Positions 36,584 through 44,407 of a stretch of DNA of 64,000 bases are shown here, in pieces; the stretch's first letter is position 1, and each line of letters opens with the position of its first letter. The DNA is taken from contig CAZFWJ010000007.1 in NCBI GenBank assembly GCA_964522505.1, forward strand, positions 17,794-81,793, given 5' to 3'. A model generated the notes under the pieces. It saw only the letters and a list, made by a program, of their open reading frames with translations. It was not told the origin of the DNA and made no database searches. This DNA comes from GYS-P2D sp964522505. Its GTDB lineage: Bacteria; Bacteroidota; Bacteroidia; Chitinophagales; Saprospiraceae. A program made the position numbers and the translations under genes.

Positions 36584-36924
36584 GATACGTATGAGTTGAG
36601 TCCTATGTAACCAACGTTATCTAATCCTATTTTGTATAAATAGACAATAAGATTCATACTTATTGACATTGTATCAATAATTCTTCTCAATCGCTTTCCA
36701 ATCTGATCCTGTAATACCCCTTATTAACTCATTGAAGTCACGAAGTTCGTGGATTAGGGTTGAATCTCACTTTACAATGAGAATGATATTATTATCGCTG
36801 ATATTCACTATTTACATATAATCGCAGTTAGTAATATTCAGCCACGACACCCTATAAATTGACGTCTAACTAATAATCAAGGCCCTAATTTCCCTTTGAT
36901 CGTATAGAAAGTTATTATTGAACA
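36584..36924. other. Intergenic region between the AAA/subtilase unit and recO
   Basis: These 341 bp must contain the divergent promoters of the AAA gene (minus) and recO (plus). A stop-flanked frame with protein-like sequence is present at 36674-36766 on the minus strand. A 13-bp inverted repeat (CACGAA-G-TTCGTG) lies at 36739-36751, within that frame. No other feature was found. Confidence 0.5.
36674..36766 (-). pseudogene. Possible 3' remnant of a lost gene
   Basis: On the minus strand 30 codons between two stop codons read like real protein (LIHELRDFNELIRGITG followed by SDWKAIEKNY). They have no start codon and stop 90 bp before the AAA gene. I cannot name the parent family. If genuine, this is the tail of a gene removed when the AAA/subtilase pair arrived or decayed. 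Confidence 0.3.
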
Positions 36925-37638
36925 ATGTTAGTCGATAGAACAGGCATCATATGCAAGACGGTCAAGTATGGAGAGTCCAGCTTAATCTTGGATATATTTT
37001 CTGCGGATGTCGGGATGCGCTCCTATATATGCGGTGGTGTGCGAAAGAAAAATTCGAATAAAGCTGCCATGCTGCGAGTTATGAATCTCGTTGACATCGT
37101 CTGCTATGACAAGGCCACGGCTAAAGCATCTCTCTCAAGGATCAAGGAAGTGAAATACAACAAGATCTATTCGCACATACCTTTTGATGTGGTTAGAGGC
37201 ACAGTAGGCATGTTTTTAATTGAGGTGACCCGGAAGGCAATTGTCCAGATCGACGACCCCGATCAGACTTATGACTTTGTCTATGAGAGGTTTAATGAGT
37301 TGGATTCTGAGGCTGTGGTCCTCCGAGATTTTCATATCCGATATTTGATTGATTTGGCGAGAGAGATTGGATTTGAGATGCAAAACAACTGGTCGGCCAT
37401 AGATTCACGATTTTCTCTACGTGAGGGACAGTTTATAAGAGATAGCCAGCAGCATCGAGATACTTTGGACACCGACCTGAGTGAGATATTGTCGCAGTAT
37501 TTGGCTGGCCAACAGCCTCAGTCAACTAAGGAGCAGCGGCGACAGTTGATCACGAAGCTTGTCGATTATTATCGATTTCATGTGGTGGGATTTACCGAGG
37601 TTAGATCACTCGAAGTGCTCTATAATCTGTATGAATAG
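36925..37638 (+). CDS. recO: DNA repair protein RecO
   Basis: The 237-residue protein acts with RecF/RecR to load RecA at gaps. The N-terminal OB fold opens MLVDRTGIICKTVKYGESSLILDIFSADVGMRSYICGGVRKKNSNKAAMLRVMNLVDI (split here over about 1-60), typical of Bacteroidota RecO. A helical C-terminal domain follows. I see no CxxC zinc site in the C-terminal half, as in many members of this phylum. Confidence 0.93.
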   Translation: MLVDRTGIICKTVKYGESSLILDIFSADVGMRSYICGGVRKKNSNKAAMLRVMNLVDIVCYDKATAKASLSRIKEVKYNKIYSHIPFDVVRGTVGMFLIEVTRKAIVQIDDPDQTYDFVYERFNELDSEAVVLRDFHIRYLIDLAREIGFEMQNNWSAIDSRFSLREGQFIRDSQQHRDTLDTDLSEILSQYLAGQQPQSTKEQRRQLITKLVDYYRFHVVGFTEVRSLEVLYNLYE

Positions 37639-37679
37639 TTTGAACACATTTTGTTAACATTCAGATTTAATCCTTTCAC

Positions 37680-37687
37680 TACTTTTG
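37680..37687 (+). promoter_or_regulatory. Promoter -7 box of the DUF5606 gene
   Basis: TACTTTTG fits TAnnTTTG and lies 19 bp before the start codon. A TTTG at 37650-37653 is a possible -33 element, although its spacing of 26 bp is longer than usual. Confidence 0.45.
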
Positions 37688-37706
37688 CTGCTCAATTTGA
37701 CAAATT

Positions 37707-38102
37707 ATGACTCTTAGAGATCTTGTAGCGGTAAGTGGTTTACCTGGCATATATAAATTGGTTACTTCACGTAGCAATGGACTTGTCGTAGAAGACATCG
37801 ATACTGGCAAGACGAAGTTCTGTTCAGTAAGAAAACATCAATTTACACCGCTCGAGACGGTGGCTATCTATACAGATCTTGATGCCTGCGAGATGAAAGA
37901 GGTATTTGCTAAGATAAAAGAACACGGTGCACCAACTCCTGATCTAAAGTCTCCACCTAAGGAGCTCTTCAAATACTTTGCCGAGATCCTTCCAGACTAC
38001 GATAGAGATCAAGTCAAGATCAGCGATGTCAAGAAGGTCATCAAGTGGTACAGCTTTCTAGACCAGCGAGGGATGCTCGAGGCGTCTGATGAAGAGGAGT
38101 AA
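37707..38102 (+). CDS. DUF5606 family protein
   Basis: The 131-residue cytoplasmic protein starts MTLRDLVAVSGLPGIYKLV, with a small N-terminal barrel-like part (LVVEDIDTGKTKFCSVRKHQFTPL) and a helical C-terminal half with an acidic end (EASDEEE). The family is confined largely to Bacteroidota and its function is unknown. It has its own promoter-like box and converges with the TonB-like gene (10-bp gap). Confidence 0.85.
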   Translation: MTLRDLVAVSGLPGIYKLVTSRSNGLVVEDIDTGKTKFCSVRKHQFTPLETVAIYTDLDACEMKEVFAKIKEHGAPTPDLKSPPKELFKYFAEILPDYDRDQVKISDVKKVIKWYSFLDQRGMLEASDEEE

Positions 38103-38112
38103 CAAAGCCTCG

Positions 38113-38946
38113 CTAATTTTCCAACCGAAACGTTACTGGTAAAGTATACAATACCTTCACAGCTTTACCGAGTTGTTTCCCAGGTACAAAAGGTGGACTT
38201 AGCTGATTCATCTTTTTAACCATATCAATTACGGCCTGGCCACATCCTGCGCCGATGTCACGTACGATATTGATGTCTGTTATCATGCCATCGGGTTTAA
38301 CGACGAATTGTACAAAAACTTGACCCTGAACACCTTTTTTCCGTGCTTTTATTGGGTACTCCAAATTGTTATAGAGGAACTGAAGCAACGTTCGCTCGGA
38401 ACATTTCTGAATGTCTTTGTTATTACCAGTAATATGTTCACATCCGATGAATCTAGGTAAATTCTCCAATCTGACCCAATTTGATCCAGCTTCTCTTAGA
38501 GAATCTAGCTTTTGAGGTATTGGATAGGTAAAATCAAAGTATTTCGCTCCGATAATGGGCTTATTTTTTCCATCAAGTGCCGGATTGAACTTTATAACAT
38601 CAGAGATTTTTGAAGCCTTTAGATGAAAATACTCCTTGCACCCACTTCCTTGGTCATTCCAAGAACTAACATTAGTATATGATATTTTCCCAGTTTGGTC
38701 GATATCTATTTTTAGACTGTATTGAAAGCCCGAATCTATATGATTGCATACAGAGGAGTCAATATCTGAAAGTAAGAACTCATAAATTAAATTATCAGTA
38801 CAATTCACAATATCGTGTGCTGAGTTCTCCACACATGACGTAGCCATAGGAGCCACATGTATAGGATAATCTTGCGATGATAATGTTGAAGAACATAAGG
38901 TGACAAAAGCCAGAATAATTATTGGAGTGACTAAATTACTTCTCAT
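38113..38946 (-). CDS. Secreted TonB C-terminal-domain protein
   Basis: The 277-residue protein has an N-terminal signal or anchor (MRSNLVTPIIILAFVTLCSS) and a C-terminal TonB-like domain (about 185-275) with GVQGQVFVQFVVKPDGMITDINIVRDIGAG. A first, weaker copy of the same fold seems to cover about 45-150 (YSLKIDIDQTGKISYTNVSSW). No transmembrane Pro-rich linker is present, so it is probably a periplasmic TonB-domain protein rather than an energy-transducing TonB. No ExbB/D genes are nearby. Confidence 0.8.
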   Translation of the reverse strand: MRSNLVTPIIILAFVTLCSSTLSSQDYPIHVAPMATSCVENSAHDIVNCTDNLIYEFLLSDIDSSVCNHIDSGFQYSLKIDIDQTGKISYTNVSSWNDQGSGCKEYFHLKASKISDVIKFNPALDGKNKPIIGAKYFDFTYPIPQKLDSLREAGSNWVRLENLPRFIGCEHITGNNKDIQKCSERTLLQFLYNNLEYPIKARKKGVQGQVFVQFVVKPDGMITDINIVRDIGAGCGQAVIDMVKKMNQLSPPFVPGKQLGKAVKVLYTLPVTFRLEN

Positions 38947-38980
38947 ATAGATGTTTTTCTATGTCTTAGTTTTAAATCAA

Positions 38981-40537
38981 TTACCCAGCCCAACCCTCTC
39001 TATCCAAGCTACGATATTGTATCGCTTCTGCCAAGTAAGTATGATCTATATCCTTGCTTCCTGCCAGATCAGCACAAGTCCGTGCTACCTTAAGTATGCG
39101 GTCGTATGCTCGTGCGGATAGTTGAAGGCGTTCCATGGCGGTCTTGAGCAACATGACTCCAGGCTTATTGAGTTGGCAGACTTCCTTAACCATTCTGCTG
39201 GTCATCTGCGCATTGCAATAGATGTCTGGATAATCTTTGAATCGTTCATTTTGGATAGCTCGAGCTTCAGATACACGAGCTCTGATGTCAGCACTGCTTT
39301 CTCCCTTGGTTGTTCGATTGCTTAGCTCGTCATAGGATACTGGAGTCACCTCAACATGCAGATCTATTCTATCCAGTAGTGGTCCAGATATCTTATTGAG
39401 GTATTTTTTGACAATACCTGGTCCACATGAACAGTCTTTCTCTGGATGATTGTAATATCCGCAGGGGCATGGATTCATAGATGCTACAAGCATGAAGCTA
39501 GATGGATAATCTACGGTTACCCGTGCCCTTGATATGGTTACACGGCGCTCCTCCATGGGTTGACGCATCACTTCCAGTACCGCTCGCTTAAATTCTGGTA
39601 GCTCATCTAAAAACAAAACACCATTATGAGCCAGTGATATCTCGCCTGGCAAGGGATTAGATCCGCCGCCGACAAGAGCAACATCGCTTATCGTATGGTG
39701 TGGCGCCCTAAAGGGACGCCTGGAGACGAGAGAGGCATTTGTACCGAGCATGCCACATACAGAATGAATCTTTGTCACGTCGAGAGCCTCATGTAAACTC
39801 AGCGGGGGCAATATGCCAGGCAGCCGTTTGGCTAGCATGGTCTTACCTGCACCCGGTGGGCCAATGAGGATTACATTGTGTCCACCTGCAGCTGCGATCT
39901 CTAGCGCACGCTTGATATTCTCTTGACCTTTTACATCAGAAAAGTCTACAGCATGATGACCTTGATCTTCAGCAAATATCTCTCTGGTATCAATCTTAAT
40001 AGTCTTTAAGTTTCTATCACCATTGAGAAACTCTACTGCTTCCACCAGATTGTCTATACCATATACATCCAGATTGTTGACTATTGCTGCCTCTTTGGCA
40101 TTTTGCTTAGGTAGGATGATCCCCTTGTATTTTTGTTTGCGCGCTTCGATTGCAATGGGTAGTGCTCCTTTTATCGGTCTCAAGTTACCGTCCAGAGCAA
40201 GTTCTCCCATAATCAGGTAATCGGATAGACTGTCAGTTGTAATCTGCTTCGTCGCCACTAGAATTCCGATGGCTATAGGAAGATCATATGCAGAGCCTTC
40301 TTTTCTGATGTCCGCCGGAGCCATGTTTACAACGAGCTTCAATCGAGGCATCTTATAGCCTATGTTTTTGATGGCGGCTTCTATTCTTTGAAATCCTTCT
40401 TTGACTGCATTGTCAGGTAGGCCAACCAGATAGTAGAATTGCTTTCCTGCGGCGACAGTGCCACCAGCATTTACTTCTATTGTAATAGTCTGCGCATCGA
40501 CTCCCTGTACTGCGCTTGCATATGCCTTGGCTAACAT
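38981..40537 (-). CDS. comM: YifB/ComM-family magnesium-chelatase-like AAA ATPase
   Basis: The 518-residue protein has an N-terminal Lon-protease-like S5/ChlI domain (MLAKAYASAVQGVDAQTITIEVN), the AAA core with Walker A IGPPGAGKTMLAKRLP, Walker B GVLFLDELPEF, the zinc-like cluster CPCGYYNHPEKDCSCG and the C-terminal Mg_chelatase_C. ComM is a branch-migration helicase in natural transformation in some bacteria. A TTG opens the frame 24 bp further upstream, but ATG 40537 matches the family. It is divergent from the sulfur operon leader. Confidence 0.94.
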   Translation of the reverse strand: MLAKAYASAVQGVDAQTITIEVNAGGTVAAGKQFYYLVGLPDNAVKEGFQRIEAAIKNIGYKMPRLKLVVNMAPADIRKEGSAYDLPIAIGILVATKQITTDSLSDYLIMGELALDGNLRPIKGALPIAIEARKQKYKGIILPKQNAKEAAIVNNLDVYGIDNLVEAVEFLNGDRNLKTIKIDTREIFAEDQGHHAVDFSDVKGQENIKRALEIAAAGGHNVILIGPPGAGKTMLAKRLPGILPPLSLHEALDVTKIHSVCGMLGTNASLVSRRPFRAPHHTISDVALVGGGSNPLPGEISLAHNGVLFLDELPEFKRAVLEVMRQPMEERRVTISRARVTVDYPSSFMLVASMNPCPCGYYNHPEKDCSCGPGIVKKYLNKISGPLLDRIDLHVEVTPVSYDELSNRTTKGESSADIRARVSEARAIQNERFKDYPDIYCNAQMTSRMVKEVCQLNKPGVMLLKTAMERLQLSARAYDRILKVARTCADLAGSKDIDHTYLAEAIQYRSLDREGWAG

Positions 40538-40649
40538 AGTTATTAATTGGTGTTGTGACAATGTTGTCGTTCACAAGATAATTTTTACTAAACATTTCAT
40601 TCAGGGCAACATAATCCGTGAAGCTCTTGTTAAATATATCGTAAGCTCG

Positions 40650-40657
40650 TAACTTGC
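40650..40657 (+). promoter_or_regulatory. Possible promoter of the sulfur operon leader
   Basis: TAACTTGC is an imperfect -7 box with a TTG (40627-40629) 20 bp upstream as a -33 candidate. If used, transcription would start at about 40662, so that the first leader frame would be leaderless or nearly so. This is a weak motif call. Confidence 0.3.
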
Positions 40658-40661
40658 ATAT

Positions 40662-40709
40662 ATGATTAAGATGAATACTTGTTGTTGCTGTTGTAATAAT
40701 CGACCTTAG
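40662..40709 (+). CDS. Cysteine leader peptide 1 (five consecutive Cys codons)
   Basis: The 15-codon frame reads MIKMNT-CCCCC-NNRP, stop TAG; an inner ATG at 40671 gives 12 codons. Five Cys codons in a row (TGT TGT TGC TGT TGT) are improbable by chance and Cys is a rare residue. An intrinsic terminator follows 35 bp after the stop, and the downstream operon makes cysteine's sulfide precursor. This is the layout of a ribosome-mediated attenuator in which shortage of charged tRNA-Cys stalls the ribosome. Confidence 0.85.
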   Translation: MIKMNTCCCCCNNRP

Positions 40710-40744
40710 CTTCGACTGGTATAACTATTTATAAAATAAAATAG

Positions 40745-40776
40745 AGCCTGATCGAAATACCGATTGGGCTTTTTTT
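40745..40776 (+). terminator. Intrinsic terminator (attenuator) 1
   Basis: AGCCTGATCG (40745-40754) pairs over all 10 positions, two of them G-U, with CGATTGGGCT (40761-40770). The loop is AAATAC and a run of seven T ends at 40776. A competing pairing of 40711-40719 (just after the leader-1 stop) with 40747-40756 is possible by eye, with a bulge and a mismatch. Confidence 0.88.
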
Positions 40777-40854
40777 ATGAAATACACTATGAGACATATT
40801 ACTATCTATTCAACTGGCGCACAATGTTGTTGCTGCTGTTGTTGTGTTGGGTAA
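40777..40854 (+). CDS. Cysteine leader peptide 2 (seven consecutive Cys codons)
   Basis: The frame reads MKYTMRHITIYSTGAQ, then seven Cys codons (TGT TGT TGC TGC TGT TGT TGT), then VG and stop TAA. The ATG directly follows the T-run of terminator 1; the inner ATG at 40789 would give 21 residues. A second terminator follows. The segment 40859-40867, 5-13 nt after this stop, pairs perfectly with the 5' arm of that terminator, as expected for an antiterminator hidden by a ribosome at the stop and exposed by one stalled on the Cys codons. Confidence 0.88.
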   Translation: MKYTMRHITIYSTGAQCCCCCCCVG

Positions 40855-40858
40855 TAAG

Positions 40859-40907
40859 TCTTGATAGCAGATTTCTATTAATTAAAAATTATACGGACCT
40901 ATCAAGA
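40859..40907 (+). promoter_or_regulatory. Antiterminator pairing for attenuator 2
   Basis: TCTTGATAG (40859-40867) is perfectly complementary over 9 bp to CTATCAAGA (40899-40907). The second arm overlaps the 5' arm of terminator 2 (40896-40905), so the two structures exclude each other. Confidence 0.8.
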
Positions 40908-40927
40908 GATTTGATGGGTCTTTTTTT
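40896..40927 (+). terminator. Intrinsic terminator (attenuator) 2
   Basis: GACCTATCAA (40896-40905) pairs over 10 positions, one of them G-U, with TTGATGGGTC (40911-40920). The loop is GAGAT and seven T follow. It stands 23 bp before the sulfite reductase gene, so the operon can be expressed only if this stem is avoided. Confidence 0.9.
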
Positions 40928-40950
40928 ATGTGTGTTTAAATAATTCTTAG

Positions 40951-43080
40951 ATGAGCGTTAAAGATGAATCCCTGACCATTTCTGCCGAGGATCAAAAGGA
41001 TATCCTCGAACTTCAAGAAAAGATTAAAAAATTCAGAAACGGCCAGATTGACGAAGAAAGATTTAGGTTATATCGCCTGACCAGAGGAGTATATGGTCAG
41101 CGTCAGCTCGGCGTACAAATGTTCAGAATCAAAATTCCTTTTGGAAGTTTGACCGCAGCGCAACTCGTTAGAATTGCTGATGTCTCCGATAAGTTTGCCA
41201 CAGGCAATCTACATATCACAACTCGACAAGATATTCAGTTGCACTATGTGAAGCTGGATGACTCTCCTGCGGTATGGACTGCACTAGCTGAGAAAAATAT
41301 TACAGCGAGAGAGGCTTGCGGGAATACCGTAAGAAATGTTACCGCTTCGGCAGAAGCAGGTATTGATCCTATGGAGCCTTTTGATGTGTCGCCTTACGCT
41401 CATGCGACTGCACATTACTTCATGCGCAATCCGATCTGTCAGGAGATGGGACGTAAGATCAAGCCTGCATTTTCGAGTAGCATCTATGATAACGCACTGA
41501 CCTTTATGCATGATTTTGGATTCATTCCAATGGTTCAGGATGGCGTTGAAGGATTTAAAGTTGTAGTTGGTGGGGGCCTTGGGGCTCAAGCTCTCTTCGC
41601 TCAGACAGCCTATGAGTTTTTACCAGGAAACCAAATCATTCCATTTATGGAAGCGTCTCTGAGAGTATTTGACAGACACGGAGAGAGAGAAAAGAGGCAT
41701 AAGGCTCGTCTTAAGTTCTTGATTAAAAAGATTGGAATAGACGAATTCAAAAACTTAGTTGATCAAGAAAGAGCTGCTATTAAGAATAAGAGCTTTGAAG
41801 TGCCACAGCTCCCTGATAATGCAAGTCCAGTTGCTCATTTTACTCCAAATGTTACAGAGCCAAAGAACGCTGAGAAGTTCAACCAATGGTTAAAGACCAA
41901 CACTTTTGAGCAAAAGCAAAAAGGCTATCACGGTGTATATATCAAGGTGTTCTTAGGGGACTTGTCAAGTGATAAGGCCAGATACCTCGCTAAGATTGTT
42001 CGCAAGTATGCGGCCGATGATATGCGCCTCACCATCAATCAAAATATCTTATTAAAATTCGTACATACTGATCATCTCGTTGAGCTCTTTACCATATTAA
42101 ATGGTTACGGATTCGCTGAGCCAGGCTATGATTCGATTGCCGATATTACAGCTTGCCCAGGTACAGATACTTGTAATCTAGGAGTGACAAATAGTACAGG
42201 GCTTTCAGGGGTGCTTGAGGCCATGTTGAGAGAAGAATATCCAGAGTTAATATCAGATAAGCACATCAAGATAAAGATCAGTGGGTGTATGAATGCTTGT
42301 GGTCAACATATGATTGGCAACATAGGATTTAGTGGTAGTTCCATAAAAAAAGGAGATCGAGTTATACCGGCTATGCAGGTTGTCATCGGTGGGGGTGTTG
42401 ATCCAACTGGTAAGCCATATATCGCCGACAAGGTTATCAAGATACCTACTAAGCGTATTCCTGACAGTGTAAGGGCGATATTGGATCACTATCATGCCAA
42501 TGCTAACGAGGGAGAATACTTCAACCACTATTATGAAAGAATCGGTGGCAAGAAACTATTCTATACACTATTGAAGCCATTGGCAGAGACTGAGAGTTTA
42601 TCAGATACGGATCTGATGGATTGGGGTCAGGATCATCTATATAAGCAAGCAATCGGCGTTGGTGAGTGTGCCGGTGTTATCTTAGATATGGTCGGTACCA
42701 TCATCAATGATGCAAAAGAAAAACTTCAAAATGCTAAGGAGTCTGTTTCAGCAGGGCATTTTGCAGATGGAATATACTATGCATATGCGACCTATGTCGT
42801 AGCCGCTAAGGCAATCCTTCTGACAGAGGATATAGCATGTAATACGCATAAAAAGATCATCTCTGATTTTCAAGAGCAAATTGTTGATACTGGTAAGATT
42901 AAATTGCCATACAACTATCAAGAGAAGGCACTCTCCATCAATAAGCAAGAGCCAAGCATGGCCTTCGCCAAAAATCTATTGATAGAAGCTGAAGATTTCT
43001 TGAACCTAGTGGTGCACTATAACGAGCTAAGTGACGAAGGCAGCGAAAAACAAGTGGTAGAGAGCTATTACAAGGCATAA
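40951..43080 (+). CDS. Ferredoxin-type sulfite (or nitrite) reductase with C-terminal HEPN-like domain
   Basis: This assimilatory siroheme enzyme reduces sulfite to sulfide with six electrons. The duplicated ferrodoxin-like/siroheme halves are present (VYGQRQLGVQMFRIKIPFG; HGVYIKVFLGDL), and the [4Fe-4S]-siroheme ligands are C402/C408 (CPGTDTC) and C446/C450 (GCMNAC). About 110 extra C-terminal residues (about 590-700) are helical and HEPN-like, as seen in some Bacteroidota reductases. The family also includes nitrite reductases; the cysH neighbour and cysteine leaders favour sulfite. Transcription is probably gated by the two upstream attenuators. Confidence 0.92.
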   Translation: MSVKDESLTISAEDQKDILELQEKIKKFRNGQIDEERFRLYRLTRGVYGQRQLGVQMFRIKIPFGSLTAAQLVRIADVSDKFATGNLHITTRQDIQLHYVKLDDSPAVWTALAEKNITAREACGNTVRNVTASAEAGIDPMEPFDVSPYAHATAHYFMRNPICQEMGRKIKPAFSSSIYDNALTFMHDFGFIPMVQDGVEGFKVVVGGGLGAQALFAQTAYEFLPGNQIIPFMEASLRVFDRHGEREKRHKARLKFLIKKIGIDEFKNLVDQERAAIKNKSFEVPQLPDNASPVAHFTPNVTEPKNAEKFNQWLKTNTFEQKQKGYHGVYIKVFLGDLSSDKARYLAKIVRKYAADDMRLTINQNILLKFVHTDHLVELFTILNGYGFAEPGYDSIADITACPGTDTCNLGVTNSTGLSGVLEAMLREEYPELISDKHIKIKISGCMNACGQHMIGNIGFSGSSIKKGDRVIPAMQVVIGGGVDPTGKPYIADKVIKIPTKRIPDSVRAILDHYHANANEGEYFNHYYERIGGKKLFYTLLKPLAETESLSDTDLMDWGQDHLYKQAIGVGECAGVILDMVGTIINDAKEKLQNAKESVSAGHFADGIYYAYATYVVAAKAILLTEDIACNTHKKIISDFQEQIVDTGKIKLPYNYQEKALSINKQEPSMAFAKNLLIEAEDFLNLVVHYNELSDEGSEKQVVESYYKA

Positions 43081-43082
43081 GA

Positions 43083-43829
43083 GTGAGAGAATCAAAAGTC
43101 ATATTAGTAGGTGCTGGACCGGGCGATCCTGAATTAATCAGCGTCAAGGGTCTCAAGGCCATTCAGGCAGCCGATGTCATATTGTACGATGCATTGTCAT
43201 CTGAGGAATTATTGTCGGAGGCATCTGATAGCGCTGAGCTGATATATGTAGGCAAGAGGTGTACTAAGCATAGCCTGAAGCAAGCGGACATCAACGCACT
43301 GATTTATCAGAAAGCCAAGCAAGCCAGAATAGTTGTTCGACTCAAAGGTGGAGATCCATACATATTTGGTCGAGGACATGAAGAACAAGTTTATCTCGAG
43401 AAGCGAGGTGTGAGAGTAGAGGTGATACCAGGCATCTCTAGTGTAACCTCACTAGCGAGTTTGCAGCATGTGCCATTAACTCGTCGAGGGATATCTGAGA
43501 GCTTTTGGGTATTGACGGGTACGACTAAAGATCATCAACTATCCGAAGATGTAAGAAAGGCAGTTCATACAGACGCAACTATAGTAATCTTGATGGCCAC
43601 TCGTAAGTTGGCAACGATATCTCAGCTCCTAATCGACGCCGGTAAAAATGAGATACCGATGATGGTAATCGAGAGTGGCTCCAAGGAAGACGAAAAGGTC
43701 TATTTAGGAAGCCCTATGGACTTCTTAAATGGGCTTAGCCTTGATGGACCTGGCGTTATCGTTATCGGAGATGTGGTAGCCTTACACCATGACTATGTCA
43801 AGACATATGTAACAGAGAGATGGAAGTAA
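43083..43829 (+). CDS. cobA: Uroporphyrinogen-III C-methyltransferase
   Basis: The 248-residue enzyme adds two methyl groups from SAM to uroporphyrinogen III to make precorrin-2, the first step to siroheme. VILVGAGPGDPELISVKGLKAIQAADVILYDAL is the SUMT signature (shown over about 6-38), with LKGGDPYIFGRGHEE and VIPGISSVTSL later. The start is GTG, 2 bp after the sulfite reductase stop. It overlaps the next gene by 10 bp. It supplies the cofactor of the reductase encoded upstream. Confidence 0.95.
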   Translation: MRESKVILVGAGPGDPELISVKGLKAIQAADVILYDALSSEELLSEASDSAELIYVGKRCTKHSLKQADINALIYQKAKQARIVVRLKGGDPYIFGRGHEEQVYLEKRGVRVEVIPGISSVTSLASLQHVPLTRRGISESFWVLTGTTKDHQLSEDVRKAVHTDATIVILMATRKLATISQLLIDAGKNEIPMMVIESGSKEDEKVYLGSPMDFLNGLSLDGPGVIVIGDVVALHHDYVKTYVTERWK

Positions 43830-44407
43830 GCCAAAACCAACTATATCCAGTCTTCTTCAGACTCGAAAAGCTGAAGATGTTAATCGTCGGCGGGGGAGAA
43901 GTAGGTATGGAGAAAATGCACTTCATTATGAAGAGCAGCCCCAATGCTCGGATCAGAATATTGGCTACTTGGTTCAGTGATGAGGTGTTAGAGCTGGCGC
44001 AAAAATTTCCCGACACGATACAGATGGTTACTAAAGCATTTGATCCTAATGATATCGGAGATGCTGACTTAGTAGTGGCGGCAACTAATTTTCATGATGT
44101 GAATATGGAAGTCTATAAGGCGGCTAAGGAGCGCAATAAGATTATTAACGTGGCAGATACGCCAGACTTATGTGATTTTTATATGGGATCTATCGTTACA
44201 CGAGGTGATCTCAAAGTAGCAATATCAACCAATGGTAAGTCACCTACATTCTCCAAGCGATTTAGACAATTGCTGGAGGAGATCTTACCTAATGAAACAT
44301 CAGAATTATTGGATAATCTTAAGGTCTTCAGAGATCAGCTTAAGGGAGACTTTGAGCAAAAAGTAAAAGATCTCAATGACCTTACAAAAACTCTTATTGA
44401 GCGATGA
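43820..44407 (+). CDS. Precorrin-2 dehydrogenase / sirohydrochlorin ferrochelatase (Met8/CysG N-terminal type)
   Basis: The 195-residue protein oxidises precorrin-2 with NAD and probably inserts iron to give siroheme. The NAD-binding motif is MLIVGGGEVGMEKM, NVADTPDLCDFYMGSIVTRGDLKVAISTNGKSP (in parts) is the family signature carrying the catalytic Asp, and the C-terminal helical dimerisation domain is short. It overlaps cobA by 10 bp and cysH by 4 bp, so siroheme synthesis is tightly coupled to sulfite reduction. Confidence 0.92.
   Translation: MEVSQNQLYPVFFRLEKLKMLIVGGGEVGMEKMHFIMKSSPNARIRILATWFSDEVLELAQKFPDTIQMVTKAFDPNDIGDADLVVAATNFHDVNMEVYKAAKERNKIINVADTPDLCDFYMGSIVTRGDLKVAISTNGKSPTFSKRFRQLLEEILPNETSELLDNLKVFRDQLKGDFEQKVKDLNDLTKTLIER

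Noticed and set aside
36739..36751. Inverted repeat CACGAA-G-TTCGTG considered as an operator for recO or the AAA gene
   Set aside because: It lies inside the probable gene remnant and has no second copy nearby, so a chance palindrome is as likely.
40928..40939. Third tiny frame ATG-TGT-GTT-TAA after terminator 2
   Set aside because: Only three codons with one Cys. It echoes the ATG after terminator 1 but is too short to act as a leader.
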